This document shows positions 56,657 to 64,000 of a DNA stretch of 64,000 bases, one piece after another. Positions within the stretch are counted from its first letter, which is position 1. Each line of letters begins with the position of its first letter. A program made the translations under genes and the position numbers. Under the pieces are notes generated by a model. The model was not told the origin of the DNA. It worked only from the letters and a program-made list of their open reading frames with translations, and searched no databases. This stretch comes from Microglena sp. YARC (Eukaryota; Chlorophyta; Chlorophyceae; Chlamydomonadales; Chlamydomonadaceae), in NCBI GenBank assembly GCA_022414725.1, contig CM039462.1, positions 117,321,966 through 117,385,965 on the forward strand. The letters run 5' to 3'.

Positions 56657-56890
56657 GATGATATTTGGCTTTGCTTGATCGGCTCGGTTTGGCCCTGGTA
56701 GAGTATGGGATGGGTTTGGCGAGGGGTGGGGGTGGGGGGAGAGAGGAAGGGGTGGGAGAGGGGCGGTTCGGGTCGGGGTTGTTAGGGTAGAAGAGAGAAC
56801 GACAGAGAAGTGGGGGAGAAGGGGGGCAGACGGGAAACGATTCCGATATGATGCCTAGAGTGCGCAGGCGATTTATCGGATCAGGGGTGA
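56657..56890. promoter_or_regulatory. Shared 5' region between divergent genes (unit C)
   Basis: The counterpart of 9899-10090, conserved over 'cttgatcggctcggtttggc', 'ggggcggttcgggtcggggt' and 'cgggaaacgattccgatatg'. A candidate bidirectional promoter on the same positional grounds. Confidence 0.3.
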
Positions 56891-57169
56891 GTGAGATCGG
56901 AGGGGTCGAGTTGTAACTGGACCGCACCAGGGCCCGACCAGGGCCCTGGGACCGCACCCTGGACCGCACTGACTTCGCCCCCCCCGCCCCCCGGCGAATT
57001 TTCCAGAGATATTCCCGCCCCCCCCCCCCCGCCCAGGCCCCCCGCCCGCCCTCCGGGCCCGCCCCCCCTCCCCTCTCTCTGCGGGTGGGGTGGGGTGTGT
57101 GTGTTTGGGGGGGGGGGGGTCGGGGGGGCATGGGGCATTTTCGACTCGATTTCAAATTATCCCCCCTCA

Positions 57170-57775
57170 CCTGTGACCTGCCCCTGCGACAAATAAGCTC
57201 CCGTTTCGAATTGTGGCCCATAGTTTATCTACCTCTGGTATTCCAGGAAACATTTTCCTTTGTCACTGCTATCCGGCCAGGTCCTATTGTTCGCAACCAC
57301 ATCATCTTTCCCTCGGATCGTATCAAGTCTCAACAGGTGCGGTGCATTCTGTAGATATGTAGGCATCTGTAGTTTGCCTTTCTTCCTTGACCTCTGCTTT
57401 ACCCACGACCACCCACTTGAATTTCCGCCCTCCCGTGTACTGATGCTCTACCTCCACCTCTTGCAGCGCCCCGCTAGCTAGCTCCAAGGCGTCCGCAGGT
57501 AAGCATGGGGCGGGTCAGACTTAGAAGCGTCACTATACACCTCTACGTCTGTCACGATTTGCAGGTTTTCCAGGCCCCTCGTGCGCTTATCAAAATCGCT
57601 ACCAGGAGCCCGGCCTTGAAAAATACATCATCCCTGATCGCTTCCAGCAGACCCCTTTCTGAAACGAAACACAATTATGGTGGATACCTTTTCGCCCCTA
57701 CCCGGGTTCAATTCCGCCTTGGACCATTTCACCTCTTGTCCGTCTTATAAGTTATCCAGATCACCATGCGATTGG
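57170..57775 (+). pseudogene. Unrecognised plus-strand gene, exons (unit C)
   Basis: Has all three junction sets: 'tctcaacag|gtgcgg', the micro-exon 'cttgcag|cgccccgc...gtccgcag|gtaagc' and 'gatttgcag|gttttccagg'. The spliced frame reads S-S-L-N-S-A-P-L-A-S-S-K-A-S-A-G-F-P-G-P, then Y-Q-E-P-G-L-E-K-Y-I-I-P-D-R-F-Q-Q-T-P-F and a TGA where unit A continues. The upstream part is Ser/Leu-rich and could be a transit peptide, but no ATG is in frame in the visible exon. The function is unknown. Confidence 0.4.
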
Positions 57776-58183
57776 GTAGGCTGGGGGTGGAGGGTTGGTT
57801 AGGCTGTGCTGGTGGAGGTGTGTGTGGGGGTGGGGGGCTAGGCTGGGCTAGTTAAGGGGTGAGTGGCAGGGGAGTCGGTAGGCTGGGGTGGGGTCATGGG
57901 GTGTGGGGATGGGTAGGCTAGCTGGGCTGGTGAAGGGGTGAGAGGTGGGGGGGACACGCTGTTGGGTGATGGGGGTGGAAACGCTTACCCGTGCATGCAT
58001 TATCAATTCAATCCAATTCAATTCGTACCCGCTCATGCATTATCAATTCAATTCAATTCTTACCCGCTCATGCATTATCAATTCAATTCAATTCAATTCA
58101 ATTCTAACCCGCCCATGCATTATCAATTCAATTAAATTAAATTTAATTATTACCCGCTCATTCATTGTCAATTCATTGTACTG
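57776..58183. repeat. G-rich minisatellite and 'gcattatcaattcaattcaa' repeat
   Basis: First comes 'gggtaggctgggg'-type sequence like 10758-11190. From 57985 to 58175 five units of 30-45 bp follow with 'tacccgctcatgcattatca' and (attca)n runs. Confidence 0.8.
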
Positions 58184-58185
58184 CA

Positions 58186-58272
58186 GGAAGAGGACCACGA
58201 ATCCTAAGGGTATAGTGGCGTGTGTGCAAGACAATCAGTACAAGGCTATTGGTCCCCTACTTGGCCCAGAGT
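58186..58272 (+). CDS. Unrecognised plus-strand gene, downstream exon (unit C)
   Basis: 'gtactgcag|' to 'cccaga|gtaaga' encodes R-T-T-N-P-K-G-I-V-A-C-V-Q-D-N-Q-Y-K-A-I, then G-P-L-L-G-P, in the same frame as 11217-11300. Splice sites and frame are conserved across the two paralogues despite substitutions, which supports real coding history. Confidence 0.45.
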
Positions 58273-58329
58273 AAGAACCAAGGTAGGTACTTGCCATATA
58301 TTAATGCACCATACCTTCTCTGTGCAACA

Positions 58330-58989
58330 GCTTTTGATTTTTTGGCGGAGCCCCCTCTTCAAGGGGGCGGGAGCCCCCATGTTTACCCATTTGTCTGTCC
58401 AATCGACCGACCGTATCAACGCGATGAAGCCTGTCACGTCAGCCAATGGTCTCGTAACTAACTCGCTTCCGTTGCCACTTGTCGCTCCGTCGCGATCACT
58501 CTCCGCCATTTGTAGCGTCGCATGCGACATTGCATAGAACTTGTTCATATGCCCTCAGTTGTTGGACACCTGTCAGCCAGCCCACTGCACCTGTCGTTAC
58601 TCAGGATTCTGAATCTTCAGCGCCCACCCCTGGATTCTTGCCTCGTGCGCGTTTCAACTCCTTATTAAATCATCACAATGTGACAGGGTCAGGGCCCCCG
58701 TTGGTAAAACGGTTGTCTGGGGTTCAGTTTATCATAGTATTTTTCTCTATATATAGCCCCTCATGTCATGGTTGAGCAAGTCCTTGTAGCCTACTTGGTC
58801 TACCAATGGACTATAATAATACACATTCTCGCATTCTCAGTCTATTAAATTTGACGCTTGGAAGTGAATACAACATGTGCAAGTGAAAATAGAGAGTGAC
58901 AAGTGGAACCTTGTAGTGCCATATATGTATCACTTTTTCCGTGCAACTCATCGCAAATTGAGCGACTCGGTGCAACCGCAACGCAACGC
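58330..58989 (+). other. Conserved non-repeat block of unit C
   Basis: Uninterrupted version of material split across 13114-13330 and 16331-16894 in unit A. Frames S-A-N-G-L-V-T-N-S-L-P-L-P-L-V-A-P-S-R-S and V-T-Q-D-S-E-S-S-A-P-T-P-G-F-L-P are visible. It is likely 3' exons or UTR of the unrecognised gene, but no single frame spans it. Confidence 0.35.
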
Positions 58990-60500
58990 CTGGTCTACCA
59001 CTCTTACCACCACCACCACCACACTTATACCGCCATCACACTTCTACCACCACCACCAATTATACCACCACCATCACCAACACACTTCTACCACCACCAC
59101 TGCCACCATTTCCACCACCACAACCACCACCTCTACTACCACCACCATAACCAATTATAGCGTCACCACCACCACCCCTACCAACACCATTTCTACCACC
59201 ACCGCCAATTATGCCACCCTACTTCTACCACTACCACCACCACCACCAATTATACCACCATCACTTCTACCACTTCCATCACTTCCACCACTGCAACCAC
59301 TTCAACTACCACCACCATATCCGCTTGTACCATCACCATCACCACCACCATCACTACCAGCAGCAGCAGCTAATCCCCTACACCTAACGTCACATTACAA
59401 TCCAAACCTCTCTTTTTCCCGTGGGAGCTACCCTTGCACGCTCCCCGCTTCCCGTGGGAGCTACCCTTGCACCCTCACCACATTCACCGCTCCTCACTCA
59501 CTCATCTACCCACCCACTCTGCTTGATTTTTGTGATATTAATTTTCCTTCCCCCCTTGTGACCACTTCTACAACCACCACCATAACCACGTATACCATCA
59601 CCACCACACCACTTCAACTGAAATGCCACCATCACTACTTACTTCTGCCACCACAACCGACACACTTATACCACCACCACCACCACAACGTTGACCACCA
59701 CAACCATTACTTATACTACCACTGAATACTTCCAAAACAACCGCTACCACCTCATTTGCCACCGCCGCGCCACCATCACCACTTTTGCCACCAAAACCGA
59801 AACACTTCTACGGCCATCACTTCTACCACCGCCACCCTTTCCACGTTTTGCATCACCACCACAACCACCACCTCTACCACCGCTATGCCACCATCACCAC
59901 TTCAGCCACCACAACCAACACAAATCTGCCACCACAACCATTACCACCACCACCACAACCACCACTTATAGCACCAACACCAACACATACTTCTACCACA
60001 ACAACTTTTACCATCCACCATCACCACAAACACACTTAAACCATCACAATTTCTACCACCACAACCGAAACGCCACCAGTTCTACCACCACCACCAATTC
60101 TACCACCATACTTCTACCATCACCACCACCAATAATACCACCACCACTTCTAACATAGCCACCTCTTCAACCACCTCACTTATACTACAACTACTACTAC
60201 CACCACCATAACCACTTATACCATCACCACCACAACTTCCACCAACCGTTCTGCCACCACCCCTTCTACCACCACAACCGTTACCTCCTCAACCACCACT
60301 TGTACCGCAACAACCACACGTATAGCACCACCACCACACGTCTACCACCACCACCACCATACGTTAAGCACCACCACCTCTACCGCCACAACCACCACCG
60401 CCACCATCATCACTTCTACCCCCACCACCCCTTATACCAACACCACACTTATACTACCACCAACTTGTATACCACTACCACAATGTGACCACCACCACCG
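58990..60500. repeat. CAC-rich tract (unit C)
   Basis: Same composition and position as 16895-17905 and 28196-34790. It lacks the 2.1-kb higher-order repeat of unit B and so looks closer to the ancestral length. Confidence 0.85.
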
Positions 60501-60697
60501 CCACCACCAGGTTATCCCCTACACTCCACCTCACATTACAATACCTCTCATTTGCCCATGGGAGCTACCCATGCACCTTCGCCCTCCATCACCTCCTCTG
60601 CTCCTCACTTACTCATCCACTCACCCACTCTGCTTGTGATCACTTTCCTTGCACACTCACACACTCGCTTGTGATACATTCAGGTATTGCTAGTTCC

Positions 60698-62146
60698 ATG
60701 CCGGCTCTCCCTCATCTTCCGGAGGAAGTCGTGGCAGATGTGGTGTTGCGTGCCTTGCGTCTGGAGGTCTCGATATGCACCATATCCGCCGTTTGCCGCA
60801 TCTGGCATTCCACCGTGGTGCGCCATCTTGCTGAGGTGTTAATCCTTGTCAACAATGGCAACATGGTTAGTGTCCTCCGTCGTGCCCTGGAGCATAACAA
60901 GTTGGATGTGGCTCATGATCTAGTTTCCTAGACTGGATCCTTGGACGAGTCTGAAGAAGCTCTGGTGTTGGTGGCCCGGAGTGGGCAGGCAGACTTGGTC
61001 AGGTGTCTGTTGCATGCCCCAATGTATGCTGCCCATGCTAACTGCCAAAATAGAGAGGCACTCGTGGCAGCTTCAGAACATGGCCATATTGAGGTAGTGC
61101 ATGTGCTGCTGGATGCCACACAACATGCAGCCCATGCTGATTGCCTAGATGGAGAGGCACTTGTGAGAGCAGCCCAGAATGGCCACATGGAATTACTGCG
61201 TGTATTGCTGGATGCCCCACAGCATGCGGCCCAAGCTGACTGCCAAGATGGAATGGCACTTTTGGAAGCAGCTGAGAATGGCCACGCTAAGATAGTGCGC
61301 CTACTGCCAGATGCCCCACAGCATGCGGCCCATGCTGACTGCGATGATGAAGATGCACTTGGGCTAGCAGCACAGAATGGCCATGCTGAGGTAGTTCGCC
61401 TACTCCTGGATGCCCCACAGCATGCGGCCCATGCTGACTGCCAAGGTGGAATGGCATTTTTTGTAGCAGCAAAGAATGGCCATGTTGAGGTAGTGCGCCT
61501 ACTGCTTGATGCCCCACAGCATGCGGCCCGTGCTGACTGCCAAGATGGAAGGGCACTTGTGGAAGCAGCAAATAAGGGCCATGCTAAGGTAGTGCGTCTA
61601 TTTCTAGATGCCCCACAGCATGCGGCCCATGCTAACTGCCAAGATGGAATGGTACTTATTGCTGCAGCAATTGCGGGCCACACTGAGGTAGTGTGCCTAC
61701 TGCTAGATGCCCCACATCATGCGGCCCATGCTGACAGCCAAGATGGAGTTGCACTTGGACTAGCAGCACAGAATGGCCATGCTGAGGTAGTGCGCCTACT
61801 ACTAGATGCCCCACAGCATGGTGCCCGAGCTGACTGCCAAGATGGAATGGCACTTGTGGTAGCAGCAGAGAATGGCCATGTTGAGGTAGTGCGCCTACTG
61901 CTGGATGCCATACAGCATGCGGCCCATGCTGACTGTCAAGATGGAAGGGCCCTTCTGCTAGCCGCAAAGAATGGCCACCTTGAAGTAGTGCGCATGCTGC
62001 GCATGCTCCTGAATGCCCCGCAACACGCTGTCCATGCTAACTGCCATGGTGGACGAGCACTTGCGCTCGCAACATCAAATGGCCACATTGAGGTAGTGTG
62101 CATGTTGCAGAATGCCCTACAACATGGTGCCCATGCAAACAACTAG
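60698..62146 (+). pseudogene. F-box/ankyrin-repeat protein gene with one internal stop (unit C)
   Basis: Starts M-P-A-L-P-H-L-P-E-E-V-V-A-D-V-V-L-R-A-L, the same F-box-like domain as its paralogues, with V-C-R-I-W-H-S-T. Twelve ankyrin repeats follow, ending N-A-L-Q-H-G-A-H-A-N-N and a stop. The only lesion is TAG at 60929-60931 in the linker, where the paralogues have AAG (Lys, in V-S-K-T-G-S-L). The frame is otherwise open for more than 400 codons. The gene has therefore either just died, is read through, or the base is a sequencing error. Repeat 11 carries a three-residue insertion (M-L-R). It is the longest of the three family members. Confidence 0.8.
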
Positions 62147-62936
62147 GAGATGACCGCACTATGCAGGTGGTGATGTGGCGGCGCGTTGCGTGCTGGTAAG
62201 CGATGAGTGGCCTGGGATGGAGGCTTTCACCTTTCACCATTTAGGTTTACACGACTCCTTGCCTCTGCTTCCATTTCCATGTGTAGGGTGTTTGCGTGGG
62301 TGTGTACGTGTGTGTGGAGGGAGGGGGGGGGGGGGGCTCCGCTTCGATTTTGCGCTTCCAACTCTGCGTCTCGGGTATGTAGGTTACTCCTTCAATCAGG
62401 GGGTGGTAAATAGTGGAAGGTCATTGTGTATGGTAAATAGTGATGTAGAGCCAAGAAGTATCCTAGTATGAGTATCAATTACCAGTTTCCCTAACTTTGG
62501 GGGGCTACATGTAGTAGCTTCTGGGCAGCTCCCTTTGCACGTCCTTGGGAGCAACCAGAAGCTAGGTAGTGCGCCTCGAATTTAATTGCACTTTCAGAAA
62601 TGTCCTCAGGTGAAATCTGTGTCTGGTCAAAACTTCCTTAGCTCTCCGTTTCTGAGTATGTTAAGCAGATCTGTGACATAGGCTTGACAAGACCTTTCAC
62701 GAATCCGCGCTTATTTATGGTTTCGGAAGTATCCTCCTAAGGTGAGGCAGATTACAAAAACTTCCGACATAGGTCAGACATAGGTATATGAAAAACTTCC
62801 TCACAATCCCCCGCTTCCCGCTATTGAGTATGTCTTGCAACATGCTGGAATGATGGCCTGTGAGGCTAGACGTGGTGTGGTGTGGTGTGCTATCATTGCC
62901 AGACCTAGTAATGCCTCTATATATGGTGTTGCATTT
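62147..62936. other. 3' flank of the unit C F-box gene
   Basis: Begins 'gagatgaccgcactatgcag' and includes 'tagcttctgggcagctccct' at 62515 and a G-run at 62316-62330. The end contains the uninterrupted site at which the small LTR element inserted in unit A. Confidence 0.5.
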
Positions 62937-63800
62937 TGTTTGATCCGCTCTATTAGCGCACATTATGTAACCTTGATTCTCGTGTCTTTCCCAATCCATA
63001 TACGTATGTTTAAAATAATAGTTTTCCCTACATCGAATTCCTAGACATGGAATTATTGCATGTGTACTTCCTGGACATAGAATTCTCACCATTGAGTTTC
63101 GCATCTTCTACTGGCCACGTTGTTTTATGTTCATAGGCTTGTATGTGTTTGCTCATATCTAAGTGGAACCTGTCCTCGTTAGTAATATGCAAAGCACGCA
63201 TGCATGTCTACTAATACATTTATTTTCTGCTACTTTATTTAGTAGAAGCTTCTTACTTGTCACTCGGGAAACCCAAAGTTATGCAACAAAATTGAAGTCA
63301 TAACGCGCTCATTCCCTAACTAGTTTTGATACAAACGTTTTTATCAAACTCTGAGCGGCTCAACGTCTTTAAATTCCGAGTCCCCCTAACCAGGGTTATT
63401 CAACTAATCGAATGATATTTCATTTCAAACGGTGGATATGTTGCATGTGAGACTCAGGTTTTGAGATATGCGTCTCGTGCCCAATGCAGATATTGGAACC
63501 GGGTTGCGTCTCAAGATGCACATATTGGGGTCCTTATAAATATCCGTGCTCTGAATTTTGCTGATTTGCCGCATGGCTTTATTGCTTATAGTCCTTGTAC
63601 CCTACGATTTCGAGGATGGTTGACGACACCACTGTACTATTGGGCACTGTACTGTTGGGTACTGTGCAGGGGGCTTGGTTTGGTCAAGTATGGTCTGTCT
63701 ATGGCGATAAATGTAATGTATAGTTACAGTGTTGTTCAACCATCTTCAACTTGAACTTCAATCGATTACCGCTCTCTATGTGACAAAGACTCCACTATTA
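62937..63800. repeat. Conserved 3' spacer of unit C
   Basis: Starts with 'cattatgtaaccttgattct' of the dispersed family and runs through 'ctacgatttcgaggatggtt' to 'cgattaccgctctctatgtg', matching 21465-22045 and 36889-37340. Confidence 0.55.
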
Positions 63801-63854
63801 CTCCTCCATCTCAATCCACGTGCAAATGCCAGATGAGCGTTTTTGTAACCCATA

Positions 63855-64000
63855 TGGAGTACAGCCATATGAGAAATAGCGAAACCTAAATTATTACAAA
63901 ACCATCTAAGTATTGAGATGTTACCCAACGGCTGGGTCGGAGCGCTGTATAGAAGCTGCTATGAGTTTCTGTGTGTGTTCAGTGTAACAAAAACAATCCA
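63855..64000. repeat. Start of the 90-120 bp satellite at the right edge
   Basis: 'gttacccaacggctgggtcg', 'tagaagctgctatgagtttc' and 'aacaaaaacaatcca' match the array at 23290-25150. The array presumably continues beyond the window. Confidence 0.8.

Larger units (their letters stand above)
54950..62540. repeat. Segmental duplication, unit C (core)
   Basis: The most compact of the three copies: TL29-like exon 2 and exon 1, the unrecognised gene, a 1.5-kb CAC tract and the longest F-box/ankyrin gene. Lacking most satellites of unit A, it serves as the reference for where insertions happened. Confidence 0.8.

Noticed and set aside
63461..63754. 97-codon plus-strand frame
   Set aside because: It lies in the conserved 3' spacer, and the matching regions at 21.8 and 36.9 kb do not keep the frame.

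Overview
This is eukaryotic nuclear DNA, most likely from a green alga. The reasons are split exons with GT/AG junctions, plant/chlorophyte-type TTTAGGG repeats inside the window (11.75 kb, 53.35 kb), a split gene with a two-step thylakoid-lumen import signal, Ty1/copia debris and several small non-autonomous transposons. Most of the window is tandem repeat and real coding sequence is sparse. The species cannot be named from sequence alone. A large-genome prasinophyte or chlorophyte would fit. No rRNA, tRNA, CRISPR array or bacterial operon was recognised. The first 1.1 kb is almost entirely a 1,000-base assembly gap.

The main architecture is one locus present three times in the same orientation: unit A (about 7.0-25 kb), unit B (about 25.2-38 kb) and unit C (about 55-64 kb). 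Each unit holds, left to right, the 5' end of a minus-strand gene resembling the plastid TL29/APX4 class-I peroxidase-like lumen protein, a divergent plus-strand gene that I do not recognise, a CAC-rich tract, a plus-strand gene for an F-box plus ankyrin-repeat protein, and a conserved 3' flank leading into a 90-120 bp satellite. Each unit has diverged through its own insertions, satellites and lesions.

The TL29-like gene runs leftward out of units A and C. In unit C its body (54.98 down to 45.5 kb) shows exons repeated in tandem: one 'TYDAV...GFNGA' exon, about 25 copies of a 'SAEEQSRPENAS' exon, and five full copies plus one partial copy of an 'ISYSDLLVLAARE' exon. In unit A the same gene has five copies of the first of these exons and nine copies of the tail of exon 2. 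Both copies carry lesions or satellite-filled introns, so they may be decaying paralogues.

The F-box/ankyrin genes have 10, 8 and 12 ankyrin repeats. Only unit B (34.98-36.02 kb) is fully open. Unit A is frameshifted and unit C has one in-frame TAG.

The 37-46 kb interval is a transposon-rich spacer. It has copia integrase and RNase H fragments, a BED-like zinc-finger exon, an exon with an N-terminal PCNA-interaction (PIP) motif, two short palindromic elements and a hAT-like miniature element. Several insertions can be dated relative to the segmental duplication because another unit keeps the empty site.
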